A stretch of DNA of 41,848 nt from an uncultured Acidimicrobiales bacterium (GTDB lineage Bacteria > Actinomycetota > Acidimicrobiia > Acidimicrobiales > SHLQ01). The position numbers and the translations under genes are program-made. The notes under the pieces were generated by a model. It saw nothing but the letters and a program-made list of their open reading frames with translations. It was not told the DNA's origin and did not search any database. The stretch is from assembly GCA_938041035.1 (NCBI GenBank), contig CALHYX010000069.1, forward strand, positions 1 to 41,848, in the 5' to 3' direction. Positions 33,982 to 41,848 of the stretch are shown piece by piece (the stretch's first letter is position 1; every line of letters starts with the position of its first letter).

Positions 33982-36900
33982 TCAGGTGGGGAAGAGGCCC
34001 GGGTCGAAGGCTCGATCGAGCAGCTCTTCCTGTTCCTGGTTGTGGATCGCGCTCGAACCGGTCGCCGGACTGCCGCTCTCGAATCGGCTCACCCGCCGGA
34101 TCTTGTGGGTGGCACCATGGGCCTCGAACAGGCGCCCGCGGGCGAAGCTCCAGGCCCCCATGTTCTCGGGTTCCTCCTGCAGCCAGACGATCTCGTCCGC
34201 GTTGCTGTAGCGGTCGAGGATCGCGCTGACGTCGTCGAAGGGCCAGGGATACAGCTGTTCGATGCGCACGACGGCGGCCGGGGCCTCGAGTTCGTCACGC
34301 CGATTCAGCGCTCCGAGGCTCACCTTTCCGCTGCAGAACACCACGCGCGTGACATCGCCGGGATCCTCGATGCGAGGGTCGTCGAGGGTTTCCTCGAAAC
34401 TGCCGTCGAGGAACGCCGTCACCGGCGAGCGCGAGAACCGATCGCGCAGCAACGACTTGGGGGTGAACACCACGAGTGGCTTGCGCTGTTCGCCCTTGAT
34501 CTGGCGGCGAAGCACGTGGAAGAACTGGGCCGCCGTCGTGGCGTTGCAGATCTGCATGTTGTCCTCGGCGGCGGCGAGCAGGAACCGTTCGATACGGGCG
34601 GAGCTGTGCTCGGGTCCCTGGCCCTCGTAGCCGTGGGGCAGCAGCAGGACGAGCCCGCTGTTCTCCTTCCACTTGTCCTCCGACGCCACCACGAACTGAT
34701 CCAGGATGATCTGGGCACCGTTGACGAAGTCACCGAACTGGGCCTCCCACATCACCAACGCATTGGGGTTGGTGATCGAGTAGCCGTACTCGAAGCCCAT
34801 CGCGGCGTATTCCGACAGCAGGGAATCGTAGATCCAGAGGTCGACGTCGGGGCTTTCGGTGAGGGCCCCCAACGGTACGTACTCGTCGCCGTTCTCATGG
34901 TCCATCAGGGTCGAGTGCCGGTGAGAGAACGTGCCCCGACGAGAGTCCTGACCGGCGAGGCGAACCGAGGTGCCCTCCACCAGCAGCGAGCCGATGGCGA
35001 ACGCCTCGCCCAGCGCCCAGTCCACCTCACCCGCGGCGAACATCTCACTGCGCTGGGTGAACTGGCGAGCCAGCTTCGGGTGCACCGTGAAATCGTCGGG
35101 CGTGGTTTCGAGCGCGGCCATCACCTGGTCGATGACCTCCTGGGTGGTCGCCGTATCGACGTGCGGCAGCACGCCTTTCGGTGGAGGAGAGGGCGCGGCC
35201 TTGCGGTCATCGCCGGGTGCGGCCTCGCGAGTCTCGTCGAGCGCCTCCTGCAGGAGGCGTTGGAAGTCCGCCAGTGCCGCCTCGGCTTCGTCGAGGTCGA
35301 GATCGCCCCGCTTGATCAGCGACTCGGTGTAGAGCTTGCGGACCGAGCGCCGGTTCTCGATCGCCCGGTACATGAGCGGCTGGGTGTAGCTCGGGTCGTC
35401 GCCCTCGTTGTGGCCGTGGCGGCGATAGCACACCATGTCGATCACCACGTCCTTGTTGAACGTGTTGCGGTACTCGAAGGCGAGTTCGGCGACCCGGACA
35501 CAGGCTTCGGGGTCGTCGCCGTTCACATGGATGATCGGGGCCTGGACCATCTTGGCCACGTCGGTCGAGTACTTGCTCGACCGGGCGCGGTCGGGGGTGG
35601 TGGTGAACCCAAGTTGGTTGTTGATGATCAGATGGATGGTGCCCCCGACCCGATAGCCCTTGATGAGCGAGAGGTTCAACGTCTCGGCGACCACACCCTG
35701 GCCGGCGAACGCGGCGTCGCCGTGGATCAGAATCGGTAGCACGGGATACGGCGTCTCGGTGCTCCCGAGTTCGATGAGGTCCATGCGGGCGCGCGCCATT
35801 CCGACCACGACGGGGTCGACCGCCTCGAGGTGCGACGGGTTGGCGGCGAGCTCGACCTCGATGGTCTTGCCCGAACGGGCCTCGAACACCCCGACCTGGC
35901 CGAGGTGGTACTTCACGTCCCCGGACCCCTGGACGGAATCCTCCTGAATCGTTCCTTCGAACTCCTCGAACAGGGTGTTGTAGTCCTTGCCCACGATATT
36001 CACGAGAACGTTGAGCCGGCCTCGATGGGCCATCCCGATCACGGCGGAGTTCAGTTCGCTCTGGGCGGCCTCGTCGAGAATGCGGTCGAGAATCGGGATC
36101 GCACTCTCGGCGCCCTCGATACCGAATCGCTTCTGGCCCACGTATTTGGTGGCCAGGAACTTCTCCAGAGCCTCGGCGGCGTTGAGGCGGTTGAGAATGT
36201 GACGCTGATCGCCTTCGTCGAGCTTGTCGGAGATGCCTTCCAGCCGTTCCTGAATCCAGACCTTCTCCTCGGGCTCCTGGATGTGCATGTACTCGATGCC
36301 GATGGTGCGGCAGTACGCGTTGCGCAGCACGCCGAGAATGGCGCCGAGCTTCATGTGCTGTTCGCGGTCCGGTGCGGCCGGCGCGAGATTGGTGGTGAGA
36401 AAATCCCGCTCGAGGTCCCAGATCGTCAATCCGTACGTGGCCGGATCGAGTTCCGGGTGCATCTTGGGTTCCTGCACCCGGAGGGGGTCGAGGTCGGCGA
36501 TGAGGTGGCCCCGGACCCGGTAGGTGTTGATCAACGTGTTCACCTGGCCCTGCTTTTCGAGCATCGTGTGCTCGCGGTCGGCCGGGTTGTCGTCCTTGCG
36601 CCAGATGACGGCCTCGTACGGCACGCCGACGGAGCTGAACAGGTTCTTGTAGAAGTCGTCCTCGCCGAGCAGCAGCTCGTGGACCTTCTTCAAGAACATG
36701 CCGGACTCGGCACCCTGAATGATGCGGTGGTCGTAGGTGGACGTGAGGGTGAGGACCTTCGACACGCCGAGATCGGCCAGGGTGGCCGGATCGGCCGCCT
36801 GATAGGCCGTGGGGAAGGCAATGGTGCCGACCCCGACGATCAGCCCCTGGCCGGGCATGAGCCGTGGCACCGACTGCACGGTGCCGATGGTGCCCGGGTT

Positions 36901-37656
36901 GGTGAGACTGATGGTGGTACCGGCAAAGTCGTCCGGCGACAGCTTGCCCGAGCGGACCTTGTGGATCACGGCCTCGTAAGCGTCGACGAACTCTCGGAAA
37001 TTCAGCGTGTCGGCGTTCTTCACACACGGGACCAGCAGGGTGCGGCTACCGTCGCTCTTTTGCATATCGACGGCGATGCCGAGACCGATGTTCTCGTGGC
37101 GGATGACGCGGGGCTTTCCCTCGTCGTCTTCGAGGTAGGTGGAGTTCATCACCGGCATGGCGTCGGCTACGGCGCGCACGACGGCGTACCCGATGATGTG
37201 GGTATAGGAGACCTTGCCGCCGAGCGTGCGGCCCAGGTAGCCGTTGATGATCGAACGGTTGACCTCGAGGAGCCGGGCCGGGACCTCACGGAACGAGGTG
37301 GCTGTCGGTACGCCGAGGCTGGCCTCCATGTTGGTGACGATCCGGGCCGCCGCGCCGCGGATGGGATCACCGGCGGGCTCGGCCGGCGCGTCGTCGTCCG
37401 CGGCGCCGTTGCTCGGGGCGGGCGCAGCCGCCGGAGCGGGGGTGGCCATGGCGTCGACAGTCGTCGGCGGGCTCATGGTGGCGACGGGGGCGGCGGCCAC
37501 ACTCGATGGCCGGTGGTCGCCGTAGTCGGCAAAGAACTCCTGCCAACTCTCGCTGACCGAGGACGGTTTTTGGAGGTACCGCTCGTACATCTCGTCGATG
37601 AGCCACGCGTTGGGCCCGATCGAGGAAGCGGCTGGAGGATCGGCTTGGGTTGCCAC
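33982..37656 (-). CDS. kgd: Multifunctional 2-oxoglutarate dehydrogenase E2-E1 (Kgd)
   Basis: Fused TCA-cycle enzyme typical of actinobacteria: an E2-like succinyltransferase domain followed by a ThDP-dependent E1 decarboxylase of 2-oxoglutarate. The 1224-aa product starts with the E1 N-terminal segment WLIDEMYERYLQKPSSVSES (18-37), then an Ala/Pro linker (52-98), the acyltransferase domain (about 102-335) with catalytic His310 in STYDHRIIQG, and the E1 domain from about 360 to the end, with ThDP motif GDAAFAGQG near 645. There is no lipoyl domain, as in the mycobacterial enzyme, so lipoyl groups must come from another protein. GTG start at 37656 has TAGACT exactly six bases upstream. Confidence 0.97.
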   Translation of the reverse strand: MATQADPPAASSIGPNAWLIDEMYERYLQKPSSVSESWQEFFADYGDHRPSSVAAAPVATMSPPTTVDAMATPAPAAAPAPSNGAADDDAPAEPAGDPIRGAAARIVTNMEASLGVPTATSFREVPARLLEVNRSIINGYLGRTLGGKVSYTHIIGYAVVRAVADAMPVMNSTYLEDDEGKPRVIRHENIGLGIAVDMQKSDGSRTLLVPCVKNADTLNFREFVDAYEAVIHKVRSGKLSPDDFAGTTISLTNPGTIGTVQSVPRLMPGQGLIVGVGTIAFPTAYQAADPATLADLGVSKVLTLTSTYDHRIIQGAESGMFLKKVHELLLGEDDFYKNLFSSVGVPYEAVIWRKDDNPADREHTMLEKQGQVNTLINTYRVRGHLIADLDPLRVQEPKMHPELDPATYGLTIWDLERDFLTTNLAPAAPDREQHMKLGAILGVLRNAYCRTIGIEYMHIQEPEEKVWIQERLEGISDKLDEGDQRHILNRLNAAEALEKFLATKYVGQKRFGIEGAESAIPILDRILDEAAQSELNSAVIGMAHRGRLNVLVNIVGKDYNTLFEEFEGTIQEDSVQGSGDVKYHLGQVGVFEARSGKTIEVELAANPSHLEAVDPVVVGMARARMDLIELGSTETPYPVLPILIHGDAAFAGQGVVAETLNLSLIKGYRVGGTIHLIINNQLGFTTTPDRARSSKYSTDVAKMVQAPIIHVNGDDPEACVRVAELAFEYRNTFNKDVVIDMVCYRRHGHNEGDDPSYTQPLMYRAIENRRSVRKLYTESLIKRGDLDLDEAEAALADFQRLLQEALDETREAAPGDDRKAAPSPPPKGVLPHVDTATTQEVIDQVMAALETTPDDFTVHPKLARQFTQRSEMFAAGEVDWALGEAFAIGSLLVEGTSVRLAGQDSRRGTFSHRHSTLMDHENGDEYVPLGALTESPDVDLWIYDSLLSEYAAMGFEYGYSITNPNALVMWEAQFGDFVNGAQIILDQFVVASEDKWKENSGLVLLLPHGYEGQGPEHSSARIERFLLAAAEDNMQICNATTAAQFFHVLRRQIKGEQRKPLVVFTPKSLLRDRFSRSPVTAFLDGSFEETLDDPRIEDPGDVTRVVFCSGKVSLGALNRRDELEAPAAVVRIEQLYPWPFDDVSAILDRYSNADEIVWLQEEPENMGAWSFARGRLFEAHGATHKIRRVSRFESGSPATGSSAIHNQEQEELLDRAFDPGLFPT

Positions 37657-37662
37657 GCCGTG

Positions 37663-37668
37663 AGTCTA
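37663..37668 (-). promoter_or_regulatory. -10 box TAGACT, leaderless GTG start of kgd
   Basis: TAGACT on the minus strand is followed by six bases and the GTG at 37656. No ribosome site is present. Confidence 0.65.
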
Positions 37669-37777
37669 GGTACACCCGGTCCGCGGTGTTGGGGAACCTC
37701 ACCGATTTCCCGGGAATCTCCGCCGGGTTCCGATGGAATCGGACCTCCACGGTCGCGTGGCGCCGTCGCATGCCCAC

Positions 37778-37783
37778 TAGGGT
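37778..37783 (+). promoter_or_regulatory. -10 box TAGGGT, leaderless start of xthA
   Basis: TAGGGT is followed by CCGTCG and the ATG at 37790, the same hexamer and spacing as for the membrane protein gene at 5984. Confidence 0.65.
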
Positions 37784-37789
37784 CCGTCG

Positions 37790-38578
37790 ATGCGCATCGT
37801 GACGTGGAACGTGAACTCGCTCAATGCCCGTCTGCCCCGCGTGCTCGACTGGCTGAACCTGTTCGAGCCCGATGTGTTGTGCCTCCAGGAGACCAAGCTC
37901 GCCCAGGACGCCTTCCCGACCGACGAGTTCGCGGCCGCTGGGTACGAGTCGGTGCATCACGGCGAGGGGCGCTGGAACGGCGTGGCGATCCTGAGCCGGG
38001 TGGGCCTCACCGACGTTCGTCCGGGCTTTGGCGACGGCGGCGAGCCCGATCCCGATGCCCGCATCGTGTGGGCAACCTGCGGCGGCGTGCGGATCGCCAG
38101 CTGTTATGTGCCGAACGGCCGCTCGCTCGACGACGATCACTACGCCTACAAGCTCGCCTGGTTGGCCCGGTTGCGCGCCGATCTCGACGCCAACGCCGAT
38201 CCGGCCACCCCCACGGTGATCGTGGGTGACTTCAACATCGCCCCCGATGATCGCGATCACTACGACGCACCCGCGGAGTTCGAGAACGCCACCCACGTCA
38301 GCGCGGCCGAACGCGACGCGCTGGCCACGATCTGCGATTGGGGTCTCACCGATGTGTTCCGGGCCCACCACGACGGCGCCGAGCTGTATTCGTGGTGGGA
38401 CTATCGGGCCGGAAATTTCCACAAGCGCAAAGGGATGCGCATCGACCTGATCCTCGCCGACGCAGCGTCCACCGCAGCGTCGGAGCTGTGCCTCGTCGAT
38501 CGAAACGCCCGCAAGGGCGGGAAGGCCGAAACGCCGAGCGATCACGCGCCGGTCTTCGCCGACTTCGTGCTGGCCTAG
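37790..38578 (+). CDS. xthA: Exodeoxyribonuclease III
   Basis: Mg2+-dependent AP endonuclease and 3'-5' exonuclease of base excision repair. The 262-aa product has the full ExoIII series: WNVNSLNAR (6-14), LQETK with metal-binding Glu34, GDFNIAP with the catalytic Asp and Asn, RIDLIL, and SDHAPV with the catalytic His near the C terminus. Length is normal. It is divergent from kgd with 133 bp between starts and is followed 12 bases later by the antiporter gene. Confidence 0.95.
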   Translation: MRIVTWNVNSLNARLPRVLDWLNLFEPDVLCLQETKLAQDAFPTDEFAAAGYESVHHGEGRWNGVAILSRVGLTDVRPGFGDGGEPDPDARIVWATCGGVRIASCYVPNGRSLDDDHYAYKLAWLARLRADLDANADPATPTVIVGDFNIAPDDRDHYDAPAEFENATHVSAAERDALATICDWGLTDVFRAHHDGAELYSWWDYRAGNFHKRKGMRIDLILADAASTAASELCLVDRNARKGGKAETPSDHAPVFADFVLA

Positions 38579-38581
38579 GCT
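38576..38581 (+). promoter_or_regulatory. -10-like TAGGCT overlapping the xthA stop
   Basis: TAGGCT lies nine bases before the ATG at 38591. Its TAG is also the xthA stop codon, so chance is a real explanation here. Confidence 0.3.
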
Positions 38582-38590
38582 CGCCGCCTC

Positions 38591-40747
38591 ATGCTCATTC
38601 CCATAGAGGAACACGCCCTCCTCGTCTTTTGGACTCAGCTCCTGGTCCTGGTCGGCGTGGCCCGCACGCTCGGCTGGGCGATGCGCCAGGTTGGGCTTCC
38701 GTCGGTCATCGGCGAACTCGGCGCCGGCGTGCTGCTCGGGCCCTCGGTGTTCGGTCGGGTCTGGGCCGGCGGCTTCCACTGGTTCCTACCCGACGACGAG
38801 GCGCAGTCGGCGGCCCTGCTCGCCGTCGCCTGGGTCGGGGTCGCTCTGCTGCTCGTCGTCACCGGCTTTGAGACCGATCTCGGCCTGATCCGGTCGCTCG
38901 GACGGGCCGCGGCACTGGTAACCACCTTCAGCCTCATCGTGCCCCTCGGCGGCGGACTGGTCGTTGGGCTGCTGCTGCCCGACTCCTTCCTGGGTGACGA
39001 CACCAGCCGAACGGTCTTCGCGCTCTTTGTCGCGGCCGCGCTCGCGGTCTCGTCGCTGGCGGTGATCGCCAAGATATTGTCCGAGCTCGGTCTCATGCGC
39101 CGCGACTTCGGTCAGATCACCGTCGCCGCGGGTATGGCCAACGACGTCGTCGGCTGGCTCATGCTCGCCGTTTTTGCCGGCCTGGCCTCGTCCGGAAAGG
39201 TCTCGATCTCGGGCGTGGCCACGACGCTGATCGGGATGGCGATCTTCATGGCCGTGGCCTTCACGCTCGGCCAACGGGTGGTCGACACCGCCCTCAAACG
39301 GGTTCGGCGCGACGGTCCCAACGTCGGCGGCGCCCTCACCGTGGCGATCATGACGATGCTCGCGTTCGGCGTGGCGACGCAGGCTCTGGGCATCGAAGCG
39401 GTACTCGGGGCGTTCGTCGCCGGTGTCGTATTGCACCAGTCGCGGTTTCAGCAACACGAGGTGGTCGATCGCATCGAACAGATCACCCAGGCGTTCCTCG
39501 CCCCGGTGTTCTTCGCTACGGCCGGCCTACGGGTCGACCTCGGTCTGCTCGCCTCGGCCGACACGCTCTTTTGGGCCGCGGTCGTGCTCGCGGTCGCGCT
39601 CGTCGCCAAGTTTGTCGGCGCGTTCATCGGGGCCAAGGCCGCGGGCCAGTCCACCCGCGCGGCCACCGCGCTCGGAGCCGGTCTCAACGCCCGCGGGGCG
39701 CTCGAGATCGTCATCGCCACCGTGGGATTGAGCCTCGGCGTGCTCAACGACACCGCCTACACCGTCATCGTGCTCGTTCCGCTCGTCACCACCGTGGTGG
39801 CCTCGGTTTCGTTGCGTTACGTCGTGCGCGACTGGCTGGGTTCGCCCGAAGAGCAGGAGCGGCTCGAACGCGAGGAAGCGCTGAGCCGCAACTACATCGT
39901 GCGCAACTCCCGGGTCCTGCTGCCGAGCCTCGGTGGACCGGCCTCGATTTCGGCCGCCCAGGTGCTGCACTACGCCTGGCCGAGCGAAGCGCCCGCCACC
40001 GTGTTTTCGATCGGGACGGTCGATGATGCGACCCTCGAACCGTTGCGGAACGTGCTCTACGAACGAGACGTCGAGTTCCGATCCGTGAAGGATCCCGGCG
40101 AGGTCGCCGGCGCGATCGCCGATGAGGCCCAGCTTGGTTTTGGTGCCGTGTGTGTCGGGGTAGCGGTCGACCACGCTGAAGGCCTGTTGTCACCCATGGT
40201 CGATGAACTCTTGAAAGTGAGCCCGATACCGGTCGTCATCGTCCGCCGGGCCCGCAACCTCGACCGGCCGCTCCCGGGCGCCTTCTCCAGGGCCCTGGTG
40301 CCGGTGACCGGCACCCGTTCGTCTCTCGCCGCCCAGGAGATCGCCTTCAGCATCAGCGAAGATCTGGGGACCGAGATCACCCTGCTCCACGTGGTGAACC
40401 GCCCGGCACCGACGGTGGCCGCGCTGCCGAAAATCTTCGGTCGATTCCAGCCGGAGGACCCGACCGGAGTCGCGGGTCAGTTGATGGTCGAGACATCGGA
40501 GCGGGCGTCGTCGGTGGGTATCGAAACCCGGACCCGGATCAGCCATGGCATTTCCGCCGCGGATGAGATCGTCAACGCCGCGTCATCCGAAGACATCGAC
40601 CTGGTCGTGCTCGGTGCGGCCCTGCGTCAGGTCGACGGGCGACCCTTCCTCGGCCACAGCGTCGAGACGGTGCTCGAACGGTGCGACGCGACGGTGGTGG
40701 TCGCAATCATGCCGCCGGCCAAGTCCGCCGAATGGTCCGCTGCGTAG
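38591..40747 (+). CDS. CPA2-type cation/proton antiporter with Usp-like C terminus
   Basis: A 718-aa inner-membrane antiporter of the KefB/NapA group, exchanging Na+ or K+ for protons. Residues 1-410 contain about 12 membrane helices with the family's LPSVIGELGAGVLLGPS near helix 2, GIEAVLGAFVAGVVLHQS and GLNARGALEIVIATVGLSLG. After a charged linker (412-440) comes a cytoplasmic region with two universal-stress-like halves; the second contains DLVVLGAALRQVDGRPFLGHSV, resembling the nucleotide-binding loop. This region probably senses a nucleotide and gates transport. Family and region are clear; the ion is not. It follows xthA by 12 bases and converges on uvrD2 with 11 bases between stops. 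Confidence 0.9.
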   Translation: MLIPIEEHALLVFWTQLLVLVGVARTLGWAMRQVGLPSVIGELGAGVLLGPSVFGRVWAGGFHWFLPDDEAQSAALLAVAWVGVALLLVVTGFETDLGLIRSLGRAAALVTTFSLIVPLGGGLVVGLLLPDSFLGDDTSRTVFALFVAAALAVSSLAVIAKILSELGLMRRDFGQITVAAGMANDVVGWLMLAVFAGLASSGKVSISGVATTLIGMAIFMAVAFTLGQRVVDTALKRVRRDGPNVGGALTVAIMTMLAFGVATQALGIEAVLGAFVAGVVLHQSRFQQHEVVDRIEQITQAFLAPVFFATAGLRVDLGLLASADTLFWAAVVLAVALVAKFVGAFIGAKAAGQSTRAATALGAGLNARGALEIVIATVGLSLGVLNDTAYTVIVLVPLVTTVVASVSLRYVVRDWLGSPEEQERLEREEALSRNYIVRNSRVLLPSLGGPASISAAQVLHYAWPSEAPATVFSIGTVDDATLEPLRNVLYERDVEFRSVKDPGEVAGAIADEAQLGFGAVCVGVAVDHAEGLLSPMVDELLKVSPIPVVIVRRARNLDRPLPGAFSRALVPVTGTRSSLAAQEIAFSISEDLGTEITLLHVVNRPAPTVAALPKIFGRFQPEDPTGVAGQLMVETSERASSVGIETRTRISHGISAADEIVNAASSEDIDLVVLGAALRQVDGRPFLGHSVETVLERCDATVVVAIMPPAKSAEWSAA

Positions 40748-40758
40748 ATCGCCGCTGG

Positions 40759-41848
40759 TCAGGAGTTGGCGAGGACCTCGAGCAGGTCGGGTCCGTAGCG
40801 GGTGGCCTTCACCTTGCCGATGCCCTTGACCCGTAGGAGGTCGTCGGCCGACGTTGGCTTGGCGTCGACCACGGCCTTGAGGGTGGCGTCGGGAAACACG
40901 ACATAGGCCGGCACGTTGGCCGCCCGCGCCGTGTTGAGGCGCCACTGTTTGAGCGCGACGAACGCCGGGTCGTCGTCGCTTACCGTCGAGGTGTCGGTGC
41001 CGGAGCCCCGCTTTCCCCGCTTGGCCTTCAGCTGACGCTTTTGCTCGGCGATCTGGTCGCGTGGATCGGCGATCGGGCGACCGGCCCGGACCGCCTCGAT
41101 GGCCTCCTCGACCTGGACGAGGTACGGCGAAGGGTTGCGGCTCGCCGTCCGCTTGCCCACCGCTCGCTGCTGGGCCCAACTGAGGCGCAGCACCTGCTCG
41201 GCCCGGGTGAGGGCCACATACATGAGGTTGCGTTCCTCGGCGAGCGCGGCGGCGGTCTTGGCAAAACCGATCGGCACCAACCCGTCCTCGAGCCCGGCGA
41301 CGTGCACGATGGGCCACTCGAGGCCCTTCGCCGCGTGGAAGGTGGCGAGGTCGACACCGTCGCGGTCGGCGGTGAAGTGATCGCCGCCCACCGCGGTGCG
41401 CAACCAGGACATGAATCGGCCGGCATCGCCGCCCGGGTCGATGGCGAGGTAGTCGCCGCCCAGACGCACGAGCGTCAACAGGCTCGCCCGCCGGTCCTCC
41501 AACGTGTTCGATGCGCCCCCGCTGTCGGTGTCATCCCCGTCGCCCGATGATGCTTCGGCGGACGCGCCGAGCTGTTCGGCGGTCTCGGCCAGCGCATCGA
41601 GGGCACTCGACAACGGTTCGCGATGCGACTTCAGTTCGCGCAGTGCCCGTTTGACCTCGGGTCGGTCGAGCAGGTTGGCGGCCCCGCGCGACTGAAAGGG
41701 GATGTCCACCTTGCGCAGCGCTTCCTCGAGCATGGTCACCTGGGCGTTGGTGCGCACCAGCACCGCCTGGTCGCTCCATTTCGAACCCGGCTTGCGGGCA
41801 TCGCGGATGGCCCGGGCGACGCCGCGGGCTTCGGCCCGGTCGGTCTCA
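40759..41848 (-). CDS. uvrD2: UvrD2-type ATP-dependent DNA helicase (3' part)
   Basis: C-terminal part of a superfamily 1A 3'-5' helicase; the gene continues past the right edge, so the Walker motifs are not in view. The visible frame begins ETDRAEARGVARAIRDARKP and includes AVLVRTNAQ (motif IV), LATFHAAKGLEWPIVHVAGL (motif V) and EERNLMYVALTRAEQVLRLS (motif VI). The last 80 residues form an HRDC domain (LKQWRLNTARAANVPAYVVF to the end), the layout of actinobacterial UvrD2. A likely role is genome maintenance. An in-frame GTG at 41763 is internal, not the start. Confidence 0.93.
   Translation of the reverse strand, partial: ETDRAEARGVARAIRDARKPGSKWSDQAVLVRTNAQVTMLEEALRKVDIPFQSRGAANLLDRPEVKRALRELKSHREPLSSALDALAETAEQLGASAEASSGDGDDTDSGGASNTLEDRRASLLTLVRLGGDYLAIDPGGDAGRFMSWLRTAVGGDHFTADRDGVDLATFHAAKGLEWPIVHVAGLEDGLVPIGFAKTAAALAEERNLMYVALTRAEQVLRLSWAQQRAVGKRTASRNPSPYLVQVEEAIEAVRAGRPIADPRDQIAEQKRQLKAKRGKRGSGTDTSTVSDDDPAFVALKQWRLNTARAANVPAYVVFPDATLKAVVDAKPTSADDLLRVKGIGKVKATRYGPDLLEVLANS

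Noticed and set aside
35830..38229. 799-aa open frame on the plus strand
   Set aside because: It is antisense to kgd and then out of frame with xthA; both real genes have full catalytic motifs.
40297..40315. Perfect 19-bp palindrome GGTGCCGGT-G-ACCGGCACC
   Set aside because: It lies inside the antiporter gene, encodes ordinary residues (VPVTGT) and differs from the palindromic repeat outside GGTGCC/GGCACC, so it is likely chance in GC-rich codons.
41761..41763. GTG as the start of the last gene
   Set aside because: The frame stays open to the window edge and the upstream residues continue the UvrD motif IV region, so the gene is truncated by the window.

Overview
The window is a compact, GC-rich stretch of bacterial chromosome carrying 35 supportable protein genes, one of them cut by the right edge. 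It has no tRNA, rRNA, CRISPR array, integrase or transposase that I can recognise, and no gap between genes reaches 300 bases. The gene set points to an actinobacterium: a fused E2-E1 2-oxoglutarate enzyme (Kgd type), the mismatch endonuclease NucS, a UvrD2/HRDC helicase, a VanW-domain cell-wall protein, a wax ester synthase/DGAT, a CYP125-like P450 and malate synthase G. An acidimicrobial lineage (Ilumatobacter-like) is my best guess, but that is an inference from gene content and style, not from a marker gene.

Layout. 1-7381: lipid and redox genes: a DEAD-box RNA helicase, a sterol-desaturase-type hydroxylase, a Baeyer-Villiger monooxygenase, a DUF4166 protein, a four-helix membrane protein and a cytochrome P450. 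7496-13278: a tight operon glcB-glcD-glcE-glcF (minus strand) that oxidises glycolate to glyoxylate and condenses it with acetyl-CoA to malate. 13414-16224: an SDR, two small conserved-looking proteins and a geranylgeranyl-reductase-family flavoprotein. 16240-21912: a minus-strand run ubiB-like, nucS, vanW-like and WS/DGAT. 22049-23203: an MFS transporter. 23217-26917: sulfate activation, with cysQ divergent from cysD-cysN-cysC. 27023-29779: a lysine-rich zinc-binding small protein, a thioredoxin-like lipoprotein and the ABC-F factor EttA. 29899-33931: a FkbM-like protein, a HAD hydrolase, a polyproline secreted protein, a thioesterase and a small membrane protein. 33982-41848: Kgd, exonuclease III, a CPA2 antiporter with a C-terminal Usp-like region, and the 3' part of uvrD2.

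Three signals are not explained by the gene list. First, a palindromic repeat (core TCTGGTGCC-W-GGCACCAGA, up to 19-bp arms) occurs three times, each just downstream of a stop codon, and a fourth copy may be cut by the left edge. Second, at least eleven start codons have a TANNNT hexamer 6-9 nt upstream and mostly no Shine-Dalgarno sequence, the signature of leaderless mRNAs. Third, a strong bulged dyad lies in the cysQ/cysD divergent promoter region. Two secreted proteins carry extreme proline runs (36 and 27 residues), one of them built from a 15-bp tandem repeat. I did not find a clear new multi-gene defence or mobile system; the palindrome family and the lysine-rich zinc protein are the best candidates for something undescribed.
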